Notes under the pieces: generated by a model
What the model was told of the DNA's origin: nothing
The model's input: only the letters and a program-made list of their open reading frames with translations
Databases searched by the model: none
Part shown: positions 51,901-62,197 of the stretch, piece after piece
Position numbering within the stretch: the stretch's first letter is position 1
Layout of the letters: each line of letters begins with the position of its first letter
Origin: Trichopria drosophilae
Taxonomy: Eukaryota; Arthropoda; Insecta; Hymenoptera; Diapriidae
Length of the DNA: 64,000 bases
NCBI GenBank assembly: GCA_030407085.1
Contig: CM059586.1
Span: 85,309,501-85,373,500 of the forward strand
Reading direction: 5' to 3'
Made by a program: the position numbers and the translations under genes

Positions 51901-54900
51901 TATGTAAAAATACGAAGAGCCGCTCTTGGACTTCAGAGGTATGCCAGAGGATACTTAGCTAGGAAGAGGGCTCAGGCTATACGGGAAGAAAGGGCGGCAG
52001 TAACGATACAGAGCTCCATCAGAAGTTATTTGATGAGGAAGTCATTCTTGCAGACCAAACGCACAATACTTGGCCTCCAGGCTCATATTCGCGGAATGCT
52101 AGCGAGGAAGAAGTTCCAAGAGATGAAGGATTTGGCGGCAGTATTAGTTATTCAAAGATATGCCCGAGGGCATCTTGCACGACAGGCTTGTAAAAAGAAG
52201 ATTCGTGATATAGTCAGAGTACAATGTTGTGTACGGAAGCGACAGGCGAAAAAGGTCTTCAGGCGGTTGAAGGCGGAAGCCAGGAGTGTCGAACATGTGA
52301 AGTCTCTTAACAAAGGCTTGGAGATGAAGATTATTTCGTTACAACAGAAAATCAACGAAATCGTAAGTGTTCAAAATGTTTTTCAAATTGAATTTTATTT
52401 ATTTTCTAGATATGCATTGTAATATTTGATACATTTTGCAGGCGAAGGAAAATCAACATTATAAAACGGCGCAAGCAGATTATAATAACTTGAAGACTAA
52501 ACTCGAAGCTTATAAGGTCGTCGAAGTAGAGAATAAGAAACTAAACAATATGTTGATCGAAAAGTCTAAGGAAATTGAAAAGCTCCAGGAGACTGTAAAT
52601 AAAGAAAAAGAAGAGAAGGCTGAAATCCTCGTGGTATGTAATTTTACTAACAAAAAAATATAAGTAAAATCACCTTGATAATTTATAAATAAATAATTTC
52701 GTTAATAGCTAAACGAGAAGAATGCGCGTCAGAGGGAAGAAGAGACTGAAAGGTTAACCGAAGAAAACGAAAAATTGCGAAAGGAAATAACGATTTCTCA
52801 AGAAAAAATAAAAAGCAGTCAACGCACTGTGGAAGAGGATATGGTTATTAGGTTAGAGAAGGAAAAGGACTTGCTTCTTGTAGATCAGGATCAAGATCGG
52901 TTCGCATATCAGCGACTTCTTAAAGATTATCACGACTTGGAACAAAGAGCTGAAATTTTAGAACAAAAGTTGGCGATCCATGTACCTGGTCACTCGAGAT
53001 CTTTGAGCAATGCGTCCAGCGGTAGCGGTCATGTTGGTACCTCAGATCTACCGTCGGATGATCCAAACGTTGTAAGTTTTATTATATACAATGTGAATCA
53101 ATACGGACGCTTTTTTTATGCATTATATTCTTTGTCTGACAGGATTTTGGATATGGATCGGTAAGATCTACAGCGTCTTCTAATACCCCTTATTCGAGAG
53201 TCGAAACCATCGACTGGAATCATCAGCAACAATCGAGTCCACCGCTGGATGGTGAAGCTAATGTTGCTAAACCGAATGGGCCATCAGCCGCACCGCCGAT
53301 TGATGTAGGTCTTCTTTTGAAACTTCAACAAAAACTGAAAGATGTGGAGAAAGAAAATGGAAGACTTGTAAGAATGGTCGAGGATCTTGAACGAGATAGT
53401 CCGGTGGAACCTACAAAAACTGAAGATGCTTTAAGGGTATCTTTGTTATTTATTAATTCACCTTTAAACTAATATGATTAATGTGATTACATTAAAATAT
53501 TGTGTTCTTCGTCCCTTCTTCTTCTTCCTCTTCTTCTTCTTTATTCTCTTCTTCTTTTTACTCTTCTTTATCTTTTTCGTTCTCTTCTTCATTTTCTTCC
53601 TCTTTGTTCTTTTCCTCTTCCCCTTGTTCTTCCATTGCTTCGGCTTCTTTCTCTTCTTCTTCTCCTTCTCTACCTCTCCTTCTTCTTCTCCCTTCTTGTC
53701 TCCTTCGCCACCTTCCTCTTATTCTTCCTGTTCTTCTTCTGCATCAGTCTTCTTCCTCCTCTTCGTCTTAGTCATCTTCTTCTCCTCCTTCTTTTTTCTC
53801 TTCTTCTTCTTCTTCCTCTCCTTCGTCTCTTTCTCCTCGTTCTTTTCCTTTTCTATTTCTTCCTCTTTCTCCCCTTACTCTTCTTCATTTTCCTCTTTCT
53901 TCCTCTTACTCTTCTCCTGTCTCTTCGTCCTCTTTCTTCCTCTAACTCTTCTTTCTGTTCTTATTCCTCTCCCTTCTTCTCTCCTTCGTCCCCTTCCTCT
54001 TATCCTTCCTGTTCTTCTTCTTCCTCTTCTTTTTTCCCTTCTTTTTCGCCCCCTTTCTCTTATCCTTCTTCTTACTCTTCTTCTTCCCCTTCATCTTCTT
54101 CTTCTTCTCCTTTTTTTTCCTCTTCTTCTCCTTCCTGTGCTTCCTCTTTCTTCCCCTAACTCTTCTTTCTCTTCTTCTCCTCATTCTTCTTCTTCTTCCT
54201 GTTGCTCATCGTCTTTCTCTTCTTCCTCTTTGTCTTCCTCTTCTTCTTCGTCATCTTCTTCTCCTTCATCTTCTTCTTCCTCTCATTCTTCTTCTTCCCC
54301 TTCTCCTCCCCTTGTTCTTCTTCTTCTCCTCCTTCTTCTTCATATCCTTCATCTTCTTCTTCCTCTTGTTCACCGAATAAACATAAATATACACGAGATA
54401 AGGTTCAATGTATTCTTATTCCATCTTCGTTATTTTAGCTGCAGGAGTTAGAAATGGAAAACTCTAAATTGAAGAAAGACTTAGGATCTCTTCGGCAAAG
54501 TATGGCTTCTGGCGATTCTATGGCTGCGAAAAGCTTGATAGGTAAAATCATTTTATTTCTCGTAACTCATTTCTTTAATCGAACCTTCTCATGTCTTTAA
54601 CCTGTTCATACTTAGTTTATTATCTCTTACCAAAGTTTTTTACATCAGCACATGTTATAGAAACAGGTAACGAAAATATGTGTATAATTGCTTTACAGAC
54701 CAGTTCGATACCCTTCAAATTGAGCTAGATCGAAGGCGAGAAGAATGCATACAATTACGCAGTGTTCTGACAGATCAGACTCAACGTATGAAGAATCTAG
54801 GATCAAATTACGGACGTGACGTCGATATCATAAATGAAGATGGCGAACTGATCTTGGCCTTCGAAACCCAGAAGAAAATCAACAGGTATATTTTAAATAA

Positions 54901-57566
54901 AAACTGTTGGTTTTGTTTGTTGCTTTCAGTATGAGATCAAAGCCAGTCCCTAAAGTAACATGTTTATTTATGTTACATTTTCCAGGCAATTGCAAGATGA
55001 ATTGCAAGAAACGGAGAAAAGTTGGAAGTCTCAGAAGGATGAGTGGCGAGGAGAAATTGACCGACTTCAAGAAGAAATTCACCGACAGCAGAAATTATTG
55101 TCTTTAAATTTGAGCAAATCGCCGCAAACACAAACAGAAGCATATATGCAGCATGAAATCACGAGACTTACTTCCGAAAATTTAGTAAGTCATGTTTTCA
55201 ATGATTCTTGACTTGTTCTCATTTTTAGTGTAATTTTTTGTGCATGTCATTCTTGTTCGCATTTGTCGAAAAAAATATTAGGCACTTTACGAAGTACAAA
55301 ATATTGTAAATAATAAATGTATAAAACTACTTTTTCTGAACAAAAACATTTAAAACATTGCGACACTTTTTATATCAGTTATCAATATTTTAGGACCTGC
55401 AAGAGAAATACGACAAAATTGCTGAGGAATGTAGAAAGTTTAAGAAACAAATTAAGATTTTGACCAAACGATTACAAGATGCAGGATGTAAGTATTATAT
55501 ATTATAATAATTTTATAAATTATACCCATTTATTATTATATACTATTTGCAAAAAGAGCGTAAATTACACGTAACACCATGAATTTTCGATATTTTTCAA
55601 AACGCTACTAATAAATGAGTGAAGCAAACTCTCGCGAACGTCAACAAAATTAGGAATGTAAAATCCTATTTTGCGCCCTCGTTGCTAAAAAGAATGATTT
55701 CCGTCTTTGTCCAATCATATCGTCGTTTTTAATTTACTTACGAAATGGTACGTTTAAAACGAAACGTTTTATGAATATTTTATTCTTAATGCTTGCGAAG
55801 TGAGGGATATTTATTATAAACAAGAAAAGAGCAATGCCTTTGCGCATAAAGATTTCGGTGAGTTTTAAAATTGGAAATGATCTAATGTACTATTATTCAA
55901 TCAGAGTTTGTTAGATGTACAATTTTGCTTCTAATAATGGCAATGGAAACGACAAACGCAAAATTGTACTGACCATATTTAACTTTTAATAGATTTCATT
56001 TATGTTTTCAAGTTGTACAAATAAATAGTTTAATGCTATATCTTATTCTTCAGTACCGGATACTGTGGACTTAAACGAAGGCGGGAACGTAACATTAGCA
56101 AACTCATCTGGGGAAGGTGGAAATCTTCTTCCAGCCATTCGTAAAAAAGAGAGAGATTACGAAGGGATGTTCGAATTCAGGAAGGAAGACATTTCTCTAA
56201 TCGTGCGAAATCTCATTGGCGGTGAGTACAACAGTTATATTTATATACAACCAAAATAGAAAATCTTTACTTTACAACCAATTTCAAAATTCTTTTTCAG
56301 AATTGAAACCAAGAGTTGCTGTGACTCTTCTCCCGGGCCTTCCAGCATACATCCTGTTCATGTGTATTCGACATACCGACTTCATAAATGATGACGACAA
56401 AGTTCGTTCTTTGTTGCTAAGTTTCTTAAATACAGTGAAACGCGTGATTAAGAAACGAGGTGATTTTGATTACGGAGTGCTTTGGTTGAGCAACATTCTA
56501 CGCTTGCTCCATAACATGAAACAATATTCAGGGGATAAACCATTCCAAATCGACAATACCCCGAGGCAGAATGATCAATGTCTGAGGAATTTCGACCTTA
56601 GCGAATATAGAGTAGTCCTCGGCAATGTTGCTCTATGGATATTTGGTTCGATTCTTACAAACTTGAAAGGAAGAATTCAAGTTTTGACAGTACCGGCATT
56701 GTTGGAACATGAAGCAATCACCGGCTTGGATTCGCCTAAACCAGGACGTGGAAGATCCCGTTCCATGGGTCAAGAACCAGAAAGTTCTACTCAGATGAAA
56801 CTCGAGAAACTCTTGGATGAACTCACTGCCGTTCATAAAACGCTGCAGTATCATGGAATGGATCCAGAGATCGTTTCGGCGTTATTCAAGCAATTATTTT
56901 ACTTCATGTGTGCTTGCGCACTGAACAATCTTCTGCTGAGGAACGAACTTTGCCATTGGTCCAAGGGGATGCAGATTAGGTAAGATCAAAGTCTCCTTCA
57001 AACTTAAAAGTAAATTAAGCAAAAAAAATACTGTATTCTATTAATTGTAATATGATCATAGGTACAATTTGAGCCACCTGGAACAATGGGCAAAGGATCA
57101 TCGTTTGCAAACGGCCAGTGAAGTTTTGCAGCCGATTATTCAAGCAGCGCAATTACTCCAGGCGAGGAAAAATGACGAGGATGTTCAATCTGTCTGCGAA
57201 ATGTGCAACAATTTGACAGCCAACCAAATTATTAAAATCCTAAACCTTTATACTCCAGCCGACGACTTCGAAACCAGAGTTCCGGTGTCATTTATTCGCA
57301 AAGTACAAGCGAAGCTACTAGAGAGAGGAGAAAGCAACGAACAGGTAAATTTCCTCTTGGTGTTTTAGTCCGATTAATAAGAGTTAGAACCCCCTTAGAC
57401 ATAGTACTGTGTATTTCCGTGCGTAATCGTGTTGCTTTCTTTACAGCTACTGATGGATCTGAAGTTCTCGTACCCTGTGAGGTTTCCGTTCAACCCTTCG
57501 AACATTAGGTTAGAAGATATCGAGGTGCCGGAAGTACTTAACTTGCCGATGCTGAAGAAGGTGTAA
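45538..57566 (+). CDS. didum: Myosin V heavy chain, 18 exons, 5' coding end missing
   Basis: Processive actin-based motor that carries vesicles, organelles and RNA along F-actin. The spliced exons give 1817 residues, close to the usual 1800-1850 of myosin V. Numbered from the first visible residue, the motor spans about 1-770 (P-loop GESGAGKT at 153-160, switch [15 protein letters not shown], switch [18 protein letters not shown]). A neck with six IQ motifs follows at about 770-900, then discontinuous coiled coil at about 900-1390 and a DIL/globular tail from about 1420 to the end. Every junction is GT-AG and preserves frame. The start codon is not included: family members have a few residues before the GARVW motif, and that motif sits directly after an acceptor here. 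The symbol is the Drosophila name. Myosin V identity is very secure from the six IQ motifs plus DIL tail. Confidence 0.96.
45963..47358 (+). other. Intron 1 of the visible myosin V gene, 1396 bp
   Basis: GT-AG intron, A+T-rich. I see no exon, transposon protein or long inverted repeat in it. Short ORFs on both strands lack any recognisable domain. Confidence 0.7.
47359..47659 (+). CDS. didum: Myosin V exon (b): P-loop and switch I
   Basis: Carries the nucleotide-binding core: [20 protein letters not shown] (P-loop), then [20 protein letters not shown] with switch I and [11 protein letters not shown]. Acceptor TATTTCAG and donor CAG|GTAAAG. The first base completes the Arg codon split by the previous donor. 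All residues needed for Mg-ATP binding are present. Confidence 0.96.
48328..48636 (+). CDS. didum: Myosin V exon (c): upper 50-kDa domain
   Basis: Encodes 103 residues beginning [20 protein letters not shown] and including [12 protein letters not shown] and [14 protein letters not shown]. Both junctions are phase 0 (acceptor TTTCCAG, donor TCC|GTAAGT). Confidence 0.95.
48741..48835. repeat. Inverted repeat with tRNA B-box-like arms, in intron 3
   Basis: Two arms of about 32 bp (48743-48778 and 48797-48832) are imperfect reverse complements. Each arm contains a box-B-like word (GGTTCAAGTC, and its complement GACTTGAATC). No complete tRNA cloverleaf can be drawn, so it may be a decayed tRNA-derived insertion. 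Confidence 0.4.
49115..49603 (+). CDS. didum: Myosin V exon (d): switch II and relay helix
   Basis: Encodes 163 residues. Visible landmarks are [18 protein letters not shown] [19 protein letters not shown], and the switch II/relay stretch [16 protein letters not shown] followed by [32 protein letters not shown] and [11 protein letters not shown] follow. Phase 0 at both ends. Confidence 0.96.
49677..49883 (+). CDS. didum: Myosin V exon (e): lower 50-kDa domain
   Basis: Encodes 69 residues starting [14 protein letters not shown], then [13 protein letters not shown] and [14 protein letters not shown]. The preceding intron is only 73 bp. The ATG at the exon start is internal to the protein. Confidence 0.95.
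50043..50165 (+). CDS. didum: Myosin V exon (f): loop 2 region
   Basis: Encodes 41 residues from NALLKKLF to a Lys/Pro-rich stretch ending KQNKKT. This is loop 2, the flexible actin-binding surface loop. Length and sequence vary in the family. Followed by a 1279-bp intron that holds a LINE relic. Confidence 0.92.
50560..51330 (-). mobile_element. Decayed LINE relic with RNase H-like segments, antisense in intron 6
   Basis: Read on the minus strand, about 51060-51010 gives [10 protein letters not shown], like the VFQAEVYAI motif of retrotransposon RNase H. About 50900-50845 gives [18 protein letters not shown], like the VxLVWVPGHxGIxGNE motif near the catalytic end. Stops and frameshifts separate them. 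The block is also more G+C-rich than the surrounding introns. I infer the RNase H part of a non-LTR element; boundaries are approximate. Confidence 0.6.
51445..52362 (+). CDS. didum: Myosin V exon (g): actin-binding end of motor, converter, six IQ motifs
   Basis: Largest exon, 306 residues. It opens with [17 protein letters not shown] and [13 protein letters not shown], then [18 protein letters not shown], converter [19 protein letters not shown], and six IQ repeats with cores [71 protein letters not shown] and [14 protein letters not shown]. Six IQ motifs bind calmodulin or light chains and set the lever-arm length typical of class V. The exon ends in the first coiled-coil heptads. Confidence 0.97.
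52442..52633 (+). CDS. didum: Myosin V exon (h): proximal coiled coil
   Basis: 64 residues of heptad-like Lys/Glu-rich sequence (for example [20 protein letters not shown]). Phase 0 at both ends, flanked by introns of 79 and 75 bp. Dimerising stalk. Confidence 0.93.
52709..53071 (+). CDS. didum: Myosin V exon (i): coiled coil and Ser/Gly linker
   Basis: 121 residues. Coiled coil through [19 protein letters not shown], then a break into a low-complexity linker [16 protein letters not shown]. This fits the non-helical hinges of the myosin V stalk. Donor GTT|GTAAGT. Confidence 0.92.
53143..53436 (+). CDS. didum: Myosin V exon (j): stalk linker, with an internal alternative donor
   Basis: 98 residues beginning [20 protein letters not shown], then a Pro/Ser-rich linker and a new coiled-coil segment [19 protein letters not shown] strong 5' splice consensus TCG|GTAAGA lies after only 18 nt (donor G at 53161). 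Because the exon is phase 0 at both ends, using it would delete 92 codons in frame. Confidence 0.9.
53505..54375 (+). repeat. About 870-bp polypyrimidine (CTT/TCC) tract in intron 10
   Basis: Almost purely C and T on the + (sense) strand, made of irregular CTT, TTC and TCC repeats. It accounts for several long artefactual Ser/Phe/Leu-rich ORFs on + and a Lys/Arg-rich one on -. Purine-pyrimidine asymmetry of this length can form triplex DNA. In the pre-mRNA it is a very long pyrimidine tract 64 nt upstream of the exon at 54439. Confidence 0.95.
54439..54541 (+). CDS. didum: Myosin V exon (k): distal coiled coil
   Basis: Starts [20 protein letters not shown] after acceptor TATTTTAG, which follows the long pyrimidine tract of intron 10. 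Ends after one base of an Asp codon (G|GTAAAA). Confidence 0.9.
54699..54885 (+). CDS. didum: Myosin V exon (l): distal coiled coil
   Basis: Completes Asp and reads [20 protein letters not shown], then [20 protein letters not shown]. The latter is a characteristic myosin V tail segment. Donor splits an Arg codon (AG|GTATAT). Confidence 0.93.
54986..55184 (+). CDS. didum: Myosin V exon (m): distal coiled coil
   Basis: Reads [20 protein letters not shown] and ends TRLTSENL. Acceptor TTTCCAG, donor TTA|GTAAGT, leaving phase 0. Confidence 0.92.
55394..55487 (+). CDS. didum: Myosin V exon (n): last coiled-coil segment
   Basis: [20 protein letters not shown] followed by [11 protein letters not shown]. 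Ends after one base of a Leu codon (T|GTAAGT). The following intron is 566 bp of A+T-rich sequence without recognised content. Confidence 0.92.
56054..56221 (+). CDS. didum: Myosin V exon (o): entry to globular tail
   Basis: Begins by completing Leu ([12 protein letters not shown]) and leads into [20 protein letters not shown], the conserved start of the globular tail domain. Ends after one base of a Glu codon (G|GTGAGT). Confidence 0.93.
56301..56979 (+). CDS. didum: Myosin V exon (p): globular tail / DIL domain
   Basis: 226 residues of cargo-binding tail: [38 protein letters not shown], then the DIL signature region [20 protein letters not shown] and [16 protein letters not shown] disordered Arg/Ser loop [17 protein letters not shown] sits where vertebrate tails carry regulatory phosphosites. 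That role is inferred here. Confidence 0.96.
57062..57344 (+). CDS. didum: Myosin V exon (q): C-terminal half of DIL domain
   Basis: [20 protein letters not shown], then [35 protein letters not shown] and [16 protein letters not shown]. These are strongly conserved myosin V/XI tail motifs. Acceptor ATCATAG, donor CAG|GTAAAT. Confidence 0.96.
57447..57566 (+). CDS. didum: Myosin V terminal exon with stop codon
   Basis: 39 residues [20 protein letters not shown] through LNLPMLKKV, then TAA at 57564-57566. The end matches the expected end of the globular tail, so the 3' coding end is complete. Confidence 0.96.
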   Translation, partial: LLMDLKFSYPVRFPFNPSNIRLEDIEVPEVLNLPMLKKV

Positions 57567-59110
57567 CAGCCCCACATCTGTAACAAACCACTTGATACAC
57601 CCATGCTCCTAACGAGTACCAAGTTCAAGTTTAGTTCAGTGATAGAACTCGTCTGATTTCATGTAGCTTATGTATCGAACGGTCGATACGGAGGTGCAGT
57701 CACTAGCTCGTAGCCTATAGAATCGAAAACGGTTCGTCGTTACCAAGTTTTATATTTTTTCTTTTTTACATGAGTAATTTGTATTTTACAAGGCATAACG
57801 ATTCTGCCGCGATTGATATGAAAAACGCCATTCCACGCCATTTAGTAGTGCAGTGATATTACCAGTCGTTCGTCGACAGATATTTTAAAAAGGTGATTTG
57901 ATCTTAAGAAGGAGACGCACCAGTCCCTTCCCATTCGCGAACGTACAAATTTAATTGAAAAGCGTTAGTGAATTAACTAAATGCATAATTTATATTTGTA
58001 AATGATAACTGAAAGCATAGTTCATCGACGGTACATATTATAATTCCGTTTGGGAGGTATGTCGATGATTTTTTGCTAAACTTCGGAGATACCGAAACGA
58101 TGAAAAAGATACATGTTTTTTCTTCATTTAATTGATAAACTAATCATCAAGGCGGAAGCAGAATATTTTGTATTTAATTTTTATCGATTTTCGATCCCGG
58201 GACCTTCCAATCAAGTGTATTGTTCATGAATACTTTTTTATTCACAATACAACTTTATTTTATATCATAATTAATGCAAAGTGCACCTTTTTGAAGTTAA
58301 AAAATAAACTAAAGTAACTTCATTTTTCAATTAGTTCTAATTGCAGATAAAATTCTGTCATTTATTTTCAGAGAATTTATATTCAAAGCTAAGAAATGAA
58401 AAAGATTAAAAAAAGGTGCATTTTGCTTTGGCGGAAAAAGGAAAAATGTACAGACGAAAAAATGGAAAAACAAAATTCTGTCTCAATATTAATTGCACGT
58501 ATAGTGTCGATTACTTAATATAAGTGATATCACGAATTCTCATCTCTTGGGAATTCTTATTAATCGAATGCATTTACGCTTAATATTGCAAATTCTAAAT
58601 TATTTAGAACTTTTTTTTTAATAATTTAAACTTTAGCAACGGTAAGATTATTTTAAGCTTTTTCCTGTATGAAAAAGGAAATGAAAATCCCCTAAAATCA
58701 GGAGATTACTAGGCAACGTTCGATGTAAGGTAGATCGAAGAATTGTTCGCACGTTTATGTATGTACAAATTAAGTGAAGTCATAATTATTGTTCGAAAGT
58801 GCCGGATAATGGATAAAGTGCTGCGCGCGACAAATTTACCTGCGGTATAATTAGATTGTATAAAGAAAACCAACAGAGCGATTGAGAAAAAAATGGAGAG
58901 CGTTACTGTCTTACGAGAAGGACATATATTTATGTTTGCATAGATTGTATATTTTGTGATATGAGAGATGAAGCGACGAGAAAAATTGTTATTAATTGAA
59001 GCCGCTGGTTGGTTTGAAGGCTGAAAAATGGTTAAAAATATATGTATATATACGAACCGTATAATATTATTATTCGATTGTTTAGATTACAAAAAATCAA
59101 TAAATTTACT
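57567..59110 (+). other. Probable 3' untranslated region of the myosin V gene
   Basis: No ORF and few recognisable repeats; base composition is richer in CG dinucleotides near the stop than in the flanking repeats. AATAAA signals occur at 58303-58308 and 59099-59104, followed by T-rich or GT-containing sequence. The second would give a 3' UTR of about 1.55 kb. The end point is inferred. Confidence 0.55.
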
Positions 59111-60224
59111 TTGCGTCATTATTGAACGAGTTTGCACAAGAGTTTCTAAACTGAAAATAAATTAGTTCCCGACTAAAAAATTTGATACTTTATGTTTTCT
59201 ACTTTTTACATTTTTCAAAAAATCCTGAAATAGACGATAATTTCTTCATGTGACATCTTGGATGTTTTCAATTGACTAAATAATATAGTTTAAAATATAA
59301 ATTTGAAAATTTGCATTATATTTCCTTTCTGCCTCCTAGAAACAGTTATCTTTTCGAAATTCAGATTGATTTGTACCATTCCAAAAACAGTATAAATCAC
59401 TTTCTATTTTATTTGTTCTGGTTAAATTCTAACCTTTATTATTTTAATTCATGCCAAAATTAAATGGAACGTTAAATTTTAAATATTAATAAACTGGTAT
59501 CTACTTTGTCGATATAATTTAATAAAAACTTTCATTATATTAAATGTAGCTCAAACTCAGCTTAGAAACTCTTTAGTGCGTAACTACCTTTTATACAGGT
59601 ATATTTTAGTAAGTTTGATGACATGTCACCTGCGCAGATCAACCTTTCAAAATTTCAATAAATTTTGTTGAATCAATGGGTCAGACTGTAATAAAGACAT
59701 TGCGGCGTAAGTAAAATCGCTTAACTCCTATTCAAGTACATAGCTTCGTTTCCAAGGTTTAATTTTGATCTATGTGACAATTATTGTTTCCAATGAATAA
59801 AAGGAATTATGATACAAATTATTTCGTTTAATTGCATTAACCTTAACAAAATAAACTTTTGAGAGAAAGAAATGTAAAAACGTCGCTTGTCAGGTGATTC
59901 TGGTAGATTTAAGCGTAATGAGTAATTATAAGAGCTACTCCACGTGAATCGGATCACTCACCTCTCGGAAATTAGTCAAATTTTGCATTTTGTTCCTGAT
60001 GATATAAAATATGGTGTCAAATGTTTATTCCCCGATTGCTAAATTGTCCAAGTTATGAACAATTGAAACAAGAACATTTTTCGACTTTTTAATTATATAA
60101 TTATAACAAAAGTTATCAAAAAAGGACTCTATTTTATTATTAAATTATTTACATCATACAAAATCATAATTTCGTACTATTTATTTAACAATTTTTATAT
60201 AATTTTTTTATTCGTCTGGGTAAT
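59111..60224. other. A+T-rich sequence downstream of myosin V, nothing recognised
   Basis: No gene or clear repeat. Confidence 0.5.
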
Positions 60225-60554
60225 GATCAATAGCCTCGATCTCTAGAAAAGCTTATGCGACTTTATATCGACTCAAATTCAGAGGACATTCTCTTCCGCC
60301 GAATATCAAATTGCAATTGATTTCTGCTTTCATTTTACCTTTTTTTTATTATTGTCGTTTGGTTTACAATGATGCCTCTGGCTATTTAAAAGCAAATCTA
60401 ACAAAAATATTAAAATCTTGTTTAAGATTTATTTATAATGTTAGACGCGATGATCATATTACACTATACCAAGTCAAGTCGAAATGGCTCTCCGTGAAAT
60501 CACAAAGAAAATAATTTCATTTTTGTCAATTATATTCGTTATTCACATTATCAA

Positions 60555-61920
60555 CCCAGTAAACGAAAATGGATAGAAATTTATTGAAATTAATTGAAAT
60601 TTTTACTCGCCAATCCGGATTGTTGATTTTAGTAAATCTATTTCAATTCTGAATTCGTTTGTATTCCTGTACATGGATTACCCTGCTTCGATTTGTATTC
60701 AGTGAAATCATAGATGGAAGGTGTAGTCTATTGATTTCAATTCCAATAAATAGAATTCGCCAATGTTATTTGAGATTCAATTGAATCCTTCGTAAAATGA
60801 GAGGTTATGTCAATTTATTTGAATTCAGGACGTAGAATTGGAAAGACAATCTTTCAATAATTGTGTATTTCTTTCAAAATCAGATTACTTTTTATTCTTT
60901 TAACAGAATAGGCAACCTTCTCCTGTATATAATCCAATTATTAGCAGAAATATTGTAAAGGAATTCATTTCAGTTTAGTGTGCGGAATTGCCGATTTTTG
61001 TATGTATTGAAATCAATACCGAATGAAATAAATGTGTGGAAGGGAATTCCTCGATACGAGAATCTATTCACGACAATTCTTTTAATATTTAATAATGTGA
61101 GCTTCGTCATTTTAATTATTCTTTGTTATTAAATAATGGATATAACTTTTTTCTAAGTAGGCGATTATCACTTTAATACGCATAGCACATAAAATATAAT
61201 AAAATGTTTTTTCCGGGTTTCGTTAGAAAGTTAAGTTTAATTGTATGATAATTTTTCAATTATTTATAACCCACTTTCCTTTATTTTAAATTAAAATCCT
61301 GCTTTTTACATTTATTTTAAGGGGGTTTTAAAATCGTCACTTGATAAGATAGTAATCTACTCTTAAATCTACTCTTAAGATCTCTTAAAAAACATAGCAA
61401 AGAAATTAATTGAGAATTGACCGAGTACTTTCGGAAATAAGTAAAAATCATTTATATCCGAAAATGCTCGGTCAATTCTCAATTAATTTCTTTGGTACTT
61501 TTTGGTATAGTGATTATAATTACTTGTACGGAACCCAAATTTTTTAAAATCGATTCAGTCGTTTTTAATATAGATTTTTGAGCGTAGATTACTACCTTAT
61601 CAACTGACGACTTTCCTCAACTCTTTTATGAAAGAATGGAAAATCAGAAATTCAGAATTCGAAAGCATTCAAGATTTCAATGTATTCCAATCCATATTCG
61701 TTTGCTGCCATTTTAAGGTTATGTTCACTTCATTGATAGAGATTAATTGATATTTTAAATCTTTTTCAATGCAAAACGCTTCAATTACCCAGTATGAATA
61801 GAATATTATATTTAACCCTGAACATTCTAATTTATTTAAATTCTTTACACGGAATTAAGAATCCGGATTCAAAAAAATTCAAATTTTCAATTTATTTTAA
61901 TCCATTTTCGTTTGCTGGGA
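60555..61920. mobile_element. TIR element nested in the LINE fragment
   Basis: Ends are CCCAGTAAACGAAAATGGAT and its near-complement ATCCATTTTCGTTTGCTGGG. The interior iterates TTCAATTC/GAATTGAAAT words. It separates two halves of the LINE reading frame. A second right-end-like copy occurs at about 61686-61702, so the structure may be compound. It also hosts the foldback at 61317-61620. Confidence 0.7.
61317..61620. mobile_element. Foldback element F1, copy 2 (304 bp)
   Basis: Begins TTAAGGGGGTTTTAAAATCG and ends, inverted, TTGAGGAAAGTCGTCAGTTG. Shares the central hairpin TTTCGGAAATAAG...CGAAAATGCTCGG and inner phrases with 11104-11485. Nested inside the 60555-61920 element, hence younger than it. 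Confidence 0.7.
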
Positions 61921-62197
61921 AAACCAGCATATCTCATCAACCTTCCCATTAATTATTATTATTATTAATTTCAGATGACGTTCGTCGATCAAATCGCCTC
62001 GTATTCACAACAAGATTTATGATACCTCATTTTTGTACAGTCCTACATAAACTCTTTCAGAGTATCTAGCATTTATCTATGGGATTCCTTACCTCCTAAT
62101 GTTAAAGCTGCTTGTTCTTCATTTATATTTAAACAAAGAATTTATCAATGATTTTTTAATAAATACGTAATCTAGACTAATCTAATCTAATCTATGA

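Larger units (their letters stand above)
60225..62197 (+). mobile_element. LINE 3' fragment (RT C-terminus) split by a nested TIR element
   Basis: 60225-60514 reads RKAYATLYRLKFRGHSLPPN, then LISAFILPFFYYCRLVYND and LRFIYNVRRDDHITLY, which resemble the thumb/C-terminal part of non-LTR reverse transcriptases. The reading resumes after the nested insertion with DDVRRSNRLVFTTRF and, after a frameshift, WDSLPPNVKAACSSFIFKQR. It ends with a stop and a (TAATC)n-like tail at 62160-62193. 5'-truncated and dead; clade not assigned. Confidence 0.75.

Noticed and set aside
53474..54451. Long Ser/Phe/Leu-rich ORFs (up to 325 codons) and a Lys/Arg-rich minus-strand ORF
   Set aside because: All are translations of the CTT/TCC pyrimidine tract in intron 10, open in every frame because the tract lacks stop codons.
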